From positions 5,580,001 to 5,644,000 of the forward strand of contig NC_135355.1 in NCBI RefSeq assembly GCF_051622035.1: 64,000 nucleotides of DNA, written 5' to 3'. Positions 36,301-46,175 of the stretch are shown here, one piece after another. This DNA comes from Arctopsyche grandis. Lineage: Eukaryota > Arthropoda > Insecta > Trichoptera > Hydropsychidae. Within the stretch, counting starts at the first letter, position 1, and every line of letters begins with the position of its first letter. Position numbers and translations under genes: made by a program. The notes below the pieces were generated by a model. The model had not been told where the DNA came from. It did not search any database and saw only the letters and a list, made by a program, of their open reading frames with translations.

Positions 36301-36902
36301 TTGTCTGACGTGTTGGGCTTGTGATGATTGCATGAATTAACAGAGCCTTGAATCATGTCGTGGGTCCGTTTGATGCAATCTTTGCTGTCAGATAGTAATT
36401 CGATTGAGTGTGGGATAATTGTGCGCACGATGGCATAGCACTCTCGAACGGCTTTCAGACTGCCGGGAAAGTTGATGATCAGCGTTGATTTTCTGATACC
36501 GCTGACAAGTCTCGACATCATGGCCATCTGTGTAACTTTGAGGCTCTCCATTAATATGGCTGTTTCGATTCCGTTGGCTCGCCGTTGAATGACTTTACGA
36601 GTGGCTTCAGGGGTGACATCCCGTTGTGCGAATCCAGTTCCACCGGTGGTCAAAATAAGACTGGCTTTGATGACATCACAGTTGTAAATGAGTGACTTTG
36701 AGATTGTTTCTTCGTCATCTGGTACTATGTGAGATTGGATTGAGGAATTTGGAAAGTCTTGTTCTAAACTGCTTACTAAGAAAGGGCCCGATTTATCTTC
36801 ATTTGTTCCTGAGCTACAGGTGTCACTTACCGTTATAATGACAAATTTTTTATCATCCATGGTTAGAAATAGTTGTTCTGAAGAAGATACATGAAGAATC
36901 AT
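33329..36902 (-). CDS. cin: Gephyrin/cinnamon: molybdenum cofactor biosynthesis fusion (MogA + MoeA)
   Basis: Four minus-strand exons join in phase: 36902-35952, 35716-35391, 34009-33529, 33445-33329, giving 624 residues from the first ATG or 610 from the second at 36860 (MDDKKF), which better matches family N termini. N-terminal MogA/MoaB-like domain: VIITVSDTCSSG, ILTTGGTGFAQRDVTPEA, TLIINFPGS. C-terminal MoeA-like domain: PFPPFEASIKDGYA, VFINTGAPIPMHANCVVQ, LLATVGVSLLKV, STGNEL, RDSNK, ITTGSVSMGDRD, RPGKPSTFA and FALPGNPVSAFVTCNL. Together these adenylylate molybdopterin and insert molybdate, making cofactor for sulfite oxidase, xanthine dehydrogenase and aldehyde oxidase. The linker between domains is short, as in the fly protein and unlike vertebrate gephyrin. 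Intron 2 carries Helitron-like repeats, and transposons lie within 300-600 bp upstream. Confidence 0.95.
34135..34746 (+). mobile_element. Helitron-like repeat H (copy 1) in gephyrin intron 2
   Basis: The repeat includes CACAACCAATCAGCGTGAA, AACATCCGCTATAGG and CTGACATGTGCTCCTGAT, and ends GAGCGAAGCCGGGTAAAAC then CTAGT. A second copy follows directly (34765-35372). The CTAG-T end fits a Helitron. The left boundary is approximate. Confidence 0.55.
34765..35372 (+). mobile_element. Helitron-like repeat H (copy 2), interrupted by a fold-back element
   Basis: It shares its sequence order with copy 1 and ends CAACACTAGT. At GGGTGCATTTTAAA the similarity breaks, resuming 190 bp later at TTTAAAACATCCGC. 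The gap is filled by the element at 34866-35058. Confidence 0.6.
34866..35058. mobile_element. Fold-back element, family FB (small variant)
   Basis: The ends GATTCGGTGATTATCGGTC and the inverse of CGGTAATTGGATTATT resemble the FB tips. Arms share GTCACAAAGCG / GTCACATTGCG and CCAAAAG blocks. Flanking TTTTAAAC and TTTAAAAC are the target duplication. Helitron-like copy 1 (TGCATTTAAAACATCC) shows the uninterrupted site. Confidence 0.65.
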
Positions 36903-37172
36903 TATTAATGAAAATTGAGAAAATTTGATGATATATAAAACTAAGTTAGTGCATTTTTTAGTATTTTATTTGATTTTTATAGAATTAATACTTACAAAAA
37001 AAGTTATCAAATTCGAACTCTCTGAACATCAAAAATGATCAGCTGTCAAAAGCATTTTTTGGTCTAAACAATTTTATTTACAGGTTGGTGACGGAAATTT
37101 TAATTTGTTATATATATAAAACGAGGCTCGGTGATTATACGAATGTTTCCCAAAGTAGGGCATACGCCCCAA

Positions 37173-37426
37173 CTGTTCGGTGATAACTAGTCAAATGTGA
37201 ACCGGTCACAGGACAACCGGTCGCTCTAGATCGGTCACACGTGATCACCCGTCACACTAAAACTGGTCACGAGAAAACTGGACACACCCAAAAAACGGTC
37301 AACCAGTTTTCTCGTGACCGATTTTAGGGTGTGATCAGTTTAAGTGTGACGGGTGATCACGTGTGACCGATCTAGAGCGACCAGTTGTCCTGTGACTGGT
37401 TCACATACGACTAGTAATCCGTTTAC
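37173..37426. mobile_element. Fold-back element, family FB (small form, copy 2)
   Basis: A 254-bp near-palindrome flanked by exact 9-bp duplications CGCCCCAAC (37164-37172, 37427-37435). It is closely similar to 27524-27823, with the same run of GGTCAC units and the GATCGGTCACACGTGATCAC block. It lies about 270 bp upstream of the first gephyrin ATG. Confidence 0.85.
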
Positions 37427-37456
37427 CGCCCCAACGGTAGGAAAAATCATTAATAT

Positions 37457-37745
37457 TGTAACGTTACATAGAGAGACGCCCCGTAGACCGGTGACGTCAT
37501 GGTGACGCCGACCAATGGTGGAGTCGGGCGTTGCGGCCAATGGCTACACCCGACTCCTTGACCAATGACTATACGGGTCATAACGTGCATGCGCTGAGCG
37601 CTGAATATTTATAAGTATGGTGCGCTCTCGAACGGTGGCATTCGGATCCTGACCTCCACCGGACGAGCAGCAATAAAGACCTGGAACCTGCCTGCGTGTT
37701 TTCTTGTACCTCGACCTGACTCCACTTACCTTTGAATACTCTTCA
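37457..37745 (+). repeat. 5' LTR of the Ty3/gypsy element
   Basis: 289 bp, beginning TGTAACGTTACATAG and ending ACTCTTCA, with a TATTTATAAG box and an AATAAA signal in the usual U3-R order. Confidence 0.95.
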
Positions 37746-37768
37746 CTGGTGTCAGAAGTGGGATCTAC

Positions 37769-40700
37769 ATGGTTGAGACAAGGAGCCACAAAGGTGCGGA
37801 TTCGGGGTCTTCATCGCTGCCGGAAGAAATGGAGCCGAATCGAGAACAAAGCCCTGGGGAGCTGAGCAACGGAGGACGGAGACGGGAGGAGCAGAGGAGC
37901 CGGGTGTCGAGGAGCCGGGTGCCAAGGACACCGGAGCCGAGCTACAAGGAGCTAAGCCAGGGAATGGCGAGCTGCCAAGAGCAGGTCCAGTCCCTGCAAA
38001 ACACCTTCGCCACGTTTTTGCAGTCCTGGGAGAAGTCTGCGACACCAACGCAGCCGAAAGCCGACGTACATCCAGAACCACCGAGGAGATCAGAGGTATG
38101 TTACGAGGACAGGCGGACCACACAGCGAGACACGTACGGGGTGCGGCAACATTCCCACCGGTACGACTACACCACGTTCGACGGTACTGAACGGTGGAAG
38201 GACTTCCTCAACCACTTCGAGTTTGCTGCACGGCTGAACAAGGAGACGACGAACCTGGAGGACCGACTGTGCTGCCAACTCCGAGGTGCGGCCGCCATTT
38301 TCGCCAGTCAGCTGCCATCGACGCTGAGCTACGACGAATTGACGGAAGAGCTGGCACAACGTTTCAGACGACAGGGCACACCGATTGCATGCCATGCGGC
38401 AGCGGAACAGAGAAGATGGAGTGCGGAAGAACCAGCCGCGGACCACGTAGACGCGATACGAGCCCTCTGCGAAGACATGCTGGAGGGCGTCCACACGAAC
38501 GCCGAAGCAGTCGAACGCATGACCGTGTGCATAGCGGCGAACTCCTTCACGTACCCCAGTCTACGGGCCAAACTTGGCGCGCTCCGGATCACCCCGACTA
38601 CAGCGGACGTGATAACCAGAGCCGACGCTACACGACAAGCCGTCATCTTCGAAGCGAAGGAACAACGGTCGGCACAACCAACGTCGAGAACAGTACGTCC
38701 CGACGCGGGAGCGTTCAGACCATCTCGACCGGCCGTGCGACCCCCACGATGGGTGTCATCGGACCAGACAGCGCGACCAGCCACTACTACTCCAACGTGT
38801 TGGAACTGCGGACAAACGGGACACATTAGCCGGTTGTGCCGCAAGAAGAGGGTCCGGAAGCTGGAGCCAACGAACGACGAGGATGAAGACGACGAGGAGG
38901 AGGCGGCTGATCGGTCTGACCTGTTACGGGTCAGACCGATCACCGGTGCACGCAAAACACCCGGAGTGAACAAACTGGACGCCAGCGGCACGGCCGGCTC
39001 GTTTGTCGTGAAAGGAGAGATCGGAGGCGTGCCGTGTCGAATGGTGGGGGACACCGGGGCGTGCATCACGGTGATCAACCTGGAACTGTTCGCGAAGATC
39101 TCTCCTAAAGATTACACCGTCGTGAAGGGCCATTATAGCAGAGCGCGGCAAGCGGCGGGCCAAACCATCAAGATCCACCGATGGATACGGGTGACCCTTA
39201 ATCTGCAGGGTGAAAAGTTTCCGTGGAACGTAGCGGTGGCGGATATCCAGGATCCCATATTGTTGGGACTGGACGCACTGAGACATGTCCGAGCTACGTT
39301 CGAGTTGGGCGGAGAGGAGAAGTGTATCATCAGGGGCGTGCAACGCGAGAAAGGGAAGAAAAACGCACCTGCTGTCAAGAGCATCCGCGGGGAAGTACCC
39401 CACCCGAAGATCACGGCGTTACTCGAGAGGGCCGATATTCTGCCAGAAGAGAAACGGCGCCTCGAGACCATGATTCGGGAAAATCAGAAAGCGTTCGCCC
39501 GGGACGAGAAGGACCAAGGAAGGACCACCAAGGCGGTCCACACCATCGACGTGGGAGACGCGAAGCCGATGAAACAGCCGCCGAGAAGGATACCGCTAGC
39601 ACGGAAAGAGGAAGTACGCGCTATGATCGACGACTTACTGAAGCAGGGCGCGATAGAACCGGGGCACGGGCCGTGGGCGTCACCGGTAGTTCCGGTCGCC
39701 AAAAAGGACGGGTCGCTAAGGATGTGCGTGGACTACCGGAAACTGAACACCGTCACCAAAATAGACTCACACCCCATCCCGAGGATCGACGACACTTTCG
39801 ACCAGTTGAACGGAGCGAGCTACTTCAGCACACTGGATCTGCAGAGCGGATTCTGGCAGGTACCGGTCGCCCCGGAAGACCGCGAGAAGACAGCGTTCGT
39901 AACAGAGTTCGGTCTGTTTCAGTTCAAAGTGATGCCATTCGGGTTGTGTAACGCGCCAGCGACGTTCGTACGGTTAATGACAAAAGTGGTCGGTGACATA
40001 AGCAATGTCCTCGTGTATCTAGACGACATTATCGTGCACAGCAAAACTTACGACGAACACTTGGTGCATTTAAACAATGTGTTCGAACGGATACAGGCAG
40101 CCGGCCTTAAATTGAATGCAGACAAGTGTCGATTGTGCTGCCGCGAGGTCGAATTTCTGGGACACCGAGTGTCAGCCGAAGGAATTGCGACAGATCCGAA
40201 GAAAGTCCAAACCGTGCGGGACTGGACGACTCCGAAAACACAAACCCAAATGCGCAGCTTCCTGGGACTGGCCACGTACTACCGAAAATTTGTGCGCAAT
40301 TTCGCCGAGATCGCGAAACCACTCCATCAGCTAACGGAAAAAGGGCGCGAGTTCAAGTGGACACCGACGTGCGAACAAGCGTTCGAAAAGTTGAAAGAAG
40401 CGCTGACTACCACGCCAATTATGTCGTATCCCCAGCCGGGAGAGCGATATGTGTTGGACACCGACGCCAGTCAACATAGCATCGGTGCAGTTTTGTCTCA
40501 AGTTCAAGGGGGGGTGGAGAAAGTGATCGGGTATTTCATCCGGACAATGAACAAACCCGAACAAAACTATTGCGTGACCCGAAAAGAACTATTGGCGGCA
40601 ATTAAAGCCATTCAACACTTCCACCACTACCTATCGGGCTCGAAGTTCACGTTACGAACCGACCACTCAGCGTTAACGTGGCTGAAGAACTTCAAAAGAC

Positions 40701-42226
40701 CGGAGGGCCAGTTGGCGAGGTGGCTGGAAATTCTGGGCCAGTACAACGTGACCATCATTCATCGACCGGGGATAAAGCACGGGAACGCGGACGCACTATC
40801 GCGAAGGCCGTGTACGGAAGAGTGTCCCAAATGCTCACGCGCAGAGACAACCGATCAAGAAAACGACTCGGCCCGAACGGAACCAGTAGAACCCGCAGAA
40901 CCGGAAGCACGAGTTGCCCTCGTAGGGATCTTGCCCAACGAGATGACAAACTCGACGATCGACAAAATCGTTGAGTGGAAGAACGCCGGAACGAGACCAC
41001 CGTGGGAAACAGTATCTGCTGAGGAGCAGGAACTTAAAATACTGTGGACCCAATGGGACGCATTGGAGGTGGAAGGCGGTAAGCTGTACCGGAGATGGGA
41101 GAACACCGCGGGAACACGTCACACAAAGCAGCTGGTGGTGCCGACTGAGAAGATACCCGAAATCATGTGGGAGATGCACAACGCGCCCACGGGGGGCCAC
41201 TTCGGTATCAATAAAACGTACCGAAACGTGCGCCAAAAATATTACTGGCCGACGTGTCGAATCGACGTCACCCAGTGGTGCGAACGATGCGCACAGTGCG
41301 GGGCCCACAACGGACCACACCGAAGGAATCGCGGGGCACTTCAACCGTACCTTTCGGGGACGCCACTACAACGAATGGCAGTCGACATTCTGGGTCCACT
41401 CCCGGCCACCGAACGAGGAAACCGATACATACTGGTGGCCATGGACTACTTCACGAAGTGGCCGGAAGCGATTCCACTACCAAACCAGGAGGCAGAGACC
41501 GTAGCAGACGCCCTGGTAGAACAAGTGTTCACGCGGCTAGGCGTCCCGAACGAGCTGCACTCTGACCAGGGACGAAACTTCGAGTCGAAGTTGTTCCGTC
41601 AGGCACTGGACCGGCTGGGCGTACACAAAACGAGAACAACACCATACCGACCTCAGTCCGATGGAATGGTCGAGCGACTCAATCGAACCATGCGGGCGCA
41701 CTTGACGAAGTTCGTCAACGACGAGCAGGACGACTGGGACACGCTGGTTCCGCACTTCCTCATGGCATATAGAGCGGCCCAACACGATGCGACAGGAGCA
41801 TCACCAGCAGCCATGATGTACGGACGAGAACTGCGCATGCCGGCGGACCTACTATATGGGGGCCCTCCACCAGACAGCGAACCTCAGGATCCACACCGAT
41901 ATACCACGAAGTTGACCGAAGACATGGCCAAGGTACATCGGTTCGCCAGAGCCCACCTCCGGATGCAGAATAGCCGTATGAAGACGCGATACGACGTCCG
42001 CAGAACCGAACCGGCGTACGAAACAGGTGACCGAGTATGGCTGTACAACCCTGCCAAGACTCCAGGGCTTTCACCAAAGCTGCAATCGCTGTGGGAAGGA
42101 CCGTACACCATAGTGACCAAACTTAGTGACGTAGTTTATAGGATACGCAGGGAATTCGACGGCTCAAACCGATTAATGGTGGTGCACCTGGATAGACTCG
42201 CAAGGTATAAGGCCGTCGAATATTGA
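37769..42226 (+). CDS. Gag-Pol polyprotein of the Ty3/gypsy element
   Basis: A single 1485-codon frame. In order: Gag region; CCHC zinc knuckle (CWNCGQTGHISRLC, residues 344-357); acidic stretch; aspartic protease with DTGA near residue 428; reverse transcriptase with YLDD near 750; RNase H starting around YVLDTDASQHSIGAV near 895; integrase with its HHCC finger, catalytic core (AVDILGPLP, LHSDQGRNFES, PQSDGMVERLNRT) and a GPY/F module (LWEGPYTIV). No envelope frame follows. Fusion of Gag and Pol without a frame change is known in several Ty3/gypsy lineages; the lineage here is not resolved. Confidence 0.97.
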   Translation: MVETRSHKGADSGSSSLPEEMEPNREQSPGELSNGGRRREEQRSRVSRSRVPRTPEPSYKELSQGMASCQEQVQSLQNTFATFLQSWEKSATPTQPKADVHPEPPRRSEVCYEDRRTTQRDTYGVRQHSHRYDYTTFDGTERWKDFLNHFEFAARLNKETTNLEDRLCCQLRGAAAIFASQLPSTLSYDELTEELAQRFRRQGTPIACHAAAEQRRWSAEEPAADHVDAIRALCEDMLEGVHTNAEAVERMTVCIAANSFTYPSLRAKLGALRITPTTADVITRADATRQAVIFEAKEQRSAQPTSRTVRPDAGAFRPSRPAVRPPRWVSSDQTARPATTTPTCWNCGQTGHISRLCRKKRVRKLEPTNDEDEDDEEEAADRSDLLRVRPITGARKTPGVNKLDASGTAGSFVVKGEIGGVPCRMVGDTGACITVINLELFAKISPKDYTVVKGHYSRARQAAGQTIKIHRWIRVTLNLQGEKFPWNVAVADIQDPILLGLDALRHVRATFELGGEEKCIIRGVQREKGKKNAPAVKSIRGEVPHPKITALLERADILPEEKRRLETMIRENQKAFARDEKDQGRTTKAVHTIDVGDAKPMKQPPRRIPLARKEEVRAMIDDLLKQGAIEPGHGPWASPVVPVAKKDGSLRMCVDYRKLNTVTKIDSHPIPRIDDTFDQLNGASYFSTLDLQSGFWQVPVAPEDREKTAFVTEFGLFQFKVMPFGLCNAPATFVRLMTKVVGDISNVLVYLDDIIVHSKTYDEHLVHLNNVFERIQAAGLKLNADKCRLCCREVEFLGHRVSAEGIATDPKKVQTVRDWTTPKTQTQMRSFLGLATYYRKFVRNFAEIAKPLHQLTEKGREFKWTPTCEQAFEKLKEALTTTPIMSYPQPGERYVLDTDASQHSIGAVLSQVQGGVEKVIGYFIRTMNKPEQNYCVTRKELLAAIKAIQHFHHYLSGSKFTLRTDHSALTWLKNFKRPEGQLARWLEILGQYNVTIIHRPGIKHGNADALSRRPCTEECPKCSRAETTDQENDSARTEPVEPAEPEARVALVGILPNEMTNSTIDKIVEWKNAGTRPPWETVSAEEQELKILWTQWDALEVEGGKLYRRWENTAGTRHTKQLVVPTEKIPEIMWEMHNAPTGGHFGINKTYRNVRQKYYWPTCRIDVTQWCERCAQCGAHNGPHRRNRGALQPYLSGTPLQRMAVDILGPLPATERGNRYILVAMDYFTKWPEAIPLPNQEAETVADALVEQVFTRLGVPNELHSDQGRNFESKLFRQALDRLGVHKTRTTPYRPQSDGMVERLNRTMRAHLTKFVNDEQDDWDTLVPHFLMAYRAAQHDATGASPAAMMYGRELRMPADLLYGGPPPDSEPQDPHRYTTKLTEDMAKVHRFARAHLRMQNSRMKTRYDVRRTEPAYETGDRVWLYNPAKTPGLSPKLQSLWEGPYTIVTKLSDVVYRIRREFDGSNRLMVVHLDRLARYKAVEY

Positions 42227-42415
42227 CTGTAATTATGTGTAACTGATTTGAAATTGTAATTAATTGGAGGGAGCCGTTTTGTTCTTGTAATTATATACGT
42301 AATCTTAACTGTAGTTATAACTAAGTGCAACTGTAATTGTATGTAACTATTTTGTAATTGTTTAAAGTGTAAATTAATGGGTCGATCGGGACGATCTCTC
42401 TTAAGAAGGGGGTTA

Positions 42416-42704
42416 TGTAACGTTACATAGAGAGACGCCCCGTAGACCGGTGACGTCATGGTGACGCCGACCAATGGTGGAGTCGGGCGTTGCGGCCAAT
42501 GGCTACACCCGACTCCTTGACCAATGACTATACGGGTCATAACGTGCATGCGCTGAGCGCTGAATATTTATAAGTATGGTGCGCTCTCGAACGGTGGCAT
42601 TCGGATCCTGACCTCCACCGGACGAGCAGCAATAAAGACCTGGAACCTGCCTGCGTGTTTTCTTGTACCTCGACCTGACTCCACTTACCTTTGAATACTC
42701 TTCA
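42416..42704 (+). repeat. 3' LTR of the Ty3/gypsy element
   Basis: 289 bp, the same sequence as the 5' LTR by eye, preceded by the purine tract AAGAAGGGGG and followed by the ATAT duplication. Confidence 0.95.
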
Positions 42705-42814
42705 ATATCTGTTACATATTTATATATCGAGGCCCCCAAATTAAAAATAAATAATATATTATAATTATGAGAATTATTTCTTATATTATATATTTTATAT
42801 CTAACATATAATTT

Positions 42815-43535
42815 AGAAAGAGACTGTATGTATATTTGATTGGTTCGTAGAATCCATGACGTTCAATTTAATAAAAAAACAAATTAATATTGTAACAAAC
42901 GTATTTTACGCGGGAATACAACTCTCTCGCGGAAAGAGTTACGGGGAGTTACGTTCGTTCTTCCAGGTGCGATCGTTCCGTGGTAGGGGTCAAAGGGAAC
43001 AGATTGACTGACCTGGGATGTCGTGTATTTGTCGTTAAGGTTCCTGATCAGAAGTCCTCGTTGTCTATAGATGCGCGCACAGCTGTTGTGAAGCTGGCTA
43101 TCAGGTCACCTGGTCTGTCTTCCAGCGGCTGATGCTTCTATGGGCTTTCCGGAGCGCTTGGCTACCACGGAAAGGTTAACCCGCACGTCGGTATGAAGCT
43201 GCGTGGAAGATACAGGAGACGAACTGGTGGAACTCAGGGGAGGGAGTGATGATAAACTAAACCGTCCCACGGTTCAACAACAGAGGGATGGTCTCTGGGC
43301 GCGTTCACGATGGGAATGGCTCGGGAGAGATACGGGGGGGGGGGGGGGCTCTCGTCTTATTTTCCCCGCGGCAGGAGTTCTCGGGGCTGCCATTCGAAAA
43401 AACAGGCTACTGCTGCCAACTGACGGGACGGCTGGGAGGACGTCACGTTACAATATTCAAATAAATTTAACAAAATGTTTACTATTAGATTGGCCATGTT
43501 TAAGCGGTTTATATTACAAATAAAAACATTAGTAT
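42815..43535 (+). mobile_element. Helitron-like repeat H fragment, split by a solo LTR
   Basis: 42815-42890 resembles 34570-34625 (AATTTAGAAAGAGACT, TGATTGGTTCG) and 43480-43530 resembles 34689-34748 (GGCCATGTTTAAGC, TTTATATTACAAAT). The two pieces are separated by the solo LTR at 42891-43452. Confidence 0.5.
42891..43452. mobile_element. Solo LTR, second family, 562 bp
   Basis: It begins TGTAACAAACG, ends CACGTTACA, and has exact 4-bp duplications ATAT (42887-42890, 43453-43456). It is not related in sequence to the gypsy LTR next door. It contains a poly-G run near 43337-43349. It is probably a Ty3/gypsy solo LTR. Confidence 0.75.
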
Positions 43536-43539
43536 ATTA

Positions 43540-44600
43540 TAATTATGAGAAGCTATATCACACCGTCGTGAATGAATTATTTTCGCCTTGAATTTAGCAA
43601 ACATATTTTATTTATTTTATTAAAGAAACAAGAAAACCGTATTTTAGACGTAATTTCTTTTTCCAAAAAATAACAAAATTTATTGGATAATTTGGTTCAA
43701 AAAAGTGAATGAATTAAATTCCCTGGATAAATATTTCTTTTAAATTTGCGGAAGAATATGTAACTAGTATTTATATACACTAACCTTAATTTTTCATGAA
43801 TTCTAGAAACGGACAAAAGCTTATAAAAAATTTCGTTTTTTAAATTTTTAATCACTTAGGGAGAGGGGAGGAGATGTGTTTGTGTTTTAGCCCCCCCCCC
43901 CTTAAAAAAATCTTGGCAACAGCCGTGTTCCTAGCCCCCGTGCGCAAAACTGAGAAATAAAAACAAGAAAAAAGTTCGTCAGCACTCGGACGATTATTTA
44001 AAATTCGGATTTATATCGGTCAATCATGATGTTCATTGTGAACACTGTTTGACCAACGAAATTATAAAAAAAAATTTAATTAATTAATTTAAGAATTTAA
44101 AAGAGGAATTTTTAAAAATATCAACAATAAAGTCATTGTTTTCTGCACGAAATGCAAGCAAAAATCGTATTCTTGAAGCTAATTTTGATATTTTATTATG
44201 ATATGGAGCATGAAGATTTGATAGGATAGGAATTGAATTGGGACGTGGCTCAAAAATGTAGGGAAGCACTGCTAAACACGATATGCGAAACTCAACAAGT
44301 ACCGAAACATGTATGATGTATCGAATCCATTTCAATTTCACACACAGAATATCAGTGGGCATAATAATAATATATTTATTATAAATATATTCAATAATAA
44401 TTAAAAATACTCAATAATACTTTTATTAAAATCATAATTTTTATAATATTTCAATAAATGCATGTGAAACTTGTAATTGGTTTTCTGAAATAATGAAAAA
44501 AAATATCTTCTTTTAATTTTTCTTTATTTATTTTCAATAAATTTTCATATTTGTTTACACAATTTTACAAAATATGATATGTATATATTCAAAATATGAT
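43540..44600. other. Spacer before the LPMO cluster
   Basis: It contains a second copy of the G-tract-bounded dispersed repeat (about 43670-43925) and otherwise AT-rich DNA. The minus-strand ORF at 44084-44362 has no recognised domain. Confidence 0.4.
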
Positions 44601-44618
44601 AAATCACGTTAATCCAGT

Positions 44619-45486
44619 TTACGATGTGATTGTAATATCAGAACATGTTCTGAAGTGTTCTTGAGGGCCACATCCTTTTGCTGTCGTACCATCTTCACAA
44701 GTACCCCAGGTATTTCCTAAAAAGAAGATTTTCCAATATACATATGTAGGTTTGAATAAAAATAAACTATACAAATATAATCGGATACATACCAGCGACA
44801 TAAGTCCATTGTAATATGCAATGTTCGCAGGTCAAACCACCTGGAAGTTTTATGGATAAATTGTGATCACCCAAATGCGATTCGATAGCGAATTTGTCAT
44901 CACCATTAGGCATGAGAACGTGAATATCTTCGAAACATTCCTCTGATTCCGTTTTGAATTTGTCTAGATTACATAGCCTGAATTTGAAAAAACCTAGATG
45001 ATTTGCTGTGATACGAGCCTGCACGGGCACTATACTTCCTTGTTGGTAACTGAAACGACACATTTCATTGTTAGAATAAGTATACCTCAGCTGAAATACA
45101 AATACTGTAGATTTATAAAAAATTAAACCTTTTGACAATCACATGGCCGAATTCTCCATCATATTCGTGAGCTCTTGGAGTAGCGTCAATATAATTATCT
45201 CCACAGAAACCACATTTTCCGTCGTTAGACAACCATTGTTGCTATAACCATTTTTTTTTCAATATGAGTACTACTGATGAAAGATAAATTTATTATATTC
45301 TGAATGCATTATAGAACTTACTGCAAATCCTCCACAGAATAGTTGATTGTCGTCATAGTCCTGAGGAGCTGTTGGATCATATCTCCACCTGGAGGCTCTG
45401 TTCACGGGATCCAAAAGCATCCCATGACCCCGGACATGAAGTGGCACAGCCACAAGGAAACTCAACGCTACTACAAATTTCAACAT
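44619..45486 (-). CDS. AA15 lytic polysaccharide monooxygenase, gene A
   Basis: Four exons: 45486-45322, 45241-45129, 45049-44793, 44716-44619; 210 residues. A signal peptide (residues 1-20) ends exactly before HGMLLDPVNRASRWR, so the mature N terminus is the first copper-binding His. Exon 2 carries CGFCGD, exon 3 the second copper His (ITANHLGFFKFR), CNLDKF and TCEHCILQWTYV, and exon 4 the WGTCEDGT...GCGPQE segment and FRTCSDI, whose Phe is a candidate axial residue. AA15 enzymes are secreted copper oxygenases that cleave cellulose or chitin; substrate is not predictable here. It is divergent from gene B with 689 bp between start codons. Residue 36 is Tyr where the others have Val. Confidence 0.93.
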
Positions 45487-45525
45487 TGTTTATATCAATC
45501 AAAGTTCAAAATGCGAGATTCAAGT

Positions 45526-45534
45526 CCTTTTATA
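45526..45534 (-). promoter_or_regulatory. TATA box of LPMO gene A
   Basis: TATAAAAGG on the minus strand, 40-48 bp before the ATG. All seven LPMO genes share this box at a similar distance. Confidence 0.75.
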
Positions 45535-46116
45535 GTGGAATGATTACATTTACAGTGTAATCTTACAATATCAAATGCGAATCTTGTAGTTCATGATTCT
45601 TCTATTGAGATAGAGTGCTGATTCTTGTTTTGCTCTGTTAGATAACATCATCAAAACAAATTTTTAAATTGAATTAGTTTAGAGCAAAATTGATCTTTTT
45701 AATTAAATTTTACATTTAGGATAATCTACCATAAAATAAGATTCTATCTATTAGTAATAATGTGTACTCATAAATAGAGGAAGATATGAATGAAATATTA
45801 CATGGTGATATTATATTGTATTTCACCAATGGATAGTAAAAAGTCTGAATAATCTTTAATATACATACATATGTACATAATATACAATGTTAAATGAAAA
45901 TCACATTTAAAATCCACATAATCATCTCAAGAATAGGTAAATATATTTTTTTATAAATGTTAAATTATCCATATAAAAATATATTGCTTAAGTATGACAA
46001 ACTGCATACATTATTTTGAAATTAAAAACATTGATAAGAAATCGTAAAGATTATCGGCGGTACAATATTTGAAATCTCATCTCTATTTAAGATCAAAAAG
46101 ATCAAAAATTATTCAA

Positions 46117-46124
46117 TATAAAAG
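46117..46124 (+). promoter_or_regulatory. TATA box of LPMO gene B
   Basis: TATAAAAG, followed about 35 bp later by TCAGT (46152-46156), an arthropod initiator match; the ATG is at 46176. A GATAAG motif lies upstream at 46033-46038. Confidence 0.75.
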
Positions 46125-46175
46125 AGCATTTTTCATCTAATTCTGAATCACTCAGTGTGAATTGAACGCGTCAAA

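Larger units (their letters stand above)
37457..42704 (+). mobile_element. Ty3/gypsy LTR retrotransposon, looks whole
   Basis: Two 289-bp LTRs (37457-37745, 42416-42704; TG...CA) are identical as far as I can read. They are flanked by 4-bp duplications ATAT (37453-37456, 42705-42708). A primer-binding site at 37747-37764 (TGGTGTCAGAAGTGGG) is complementary to a tRNA 3' end, probably tRNA-Leu. A purine-rich tract precedes the 3' LTR. The interior is one long reading frame. Identical LTRs and an exact target duplication mean a very recent insertion. Its GC content is far higher than that of the surrounding DNA. Confidence 0.97.

Noticed and set aside
38090-42077. Many long ORFs in other frames and on the minus strand within the gypsy element
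   Set aside because: They are shadows of the GC-rich Gag-Pol frame.
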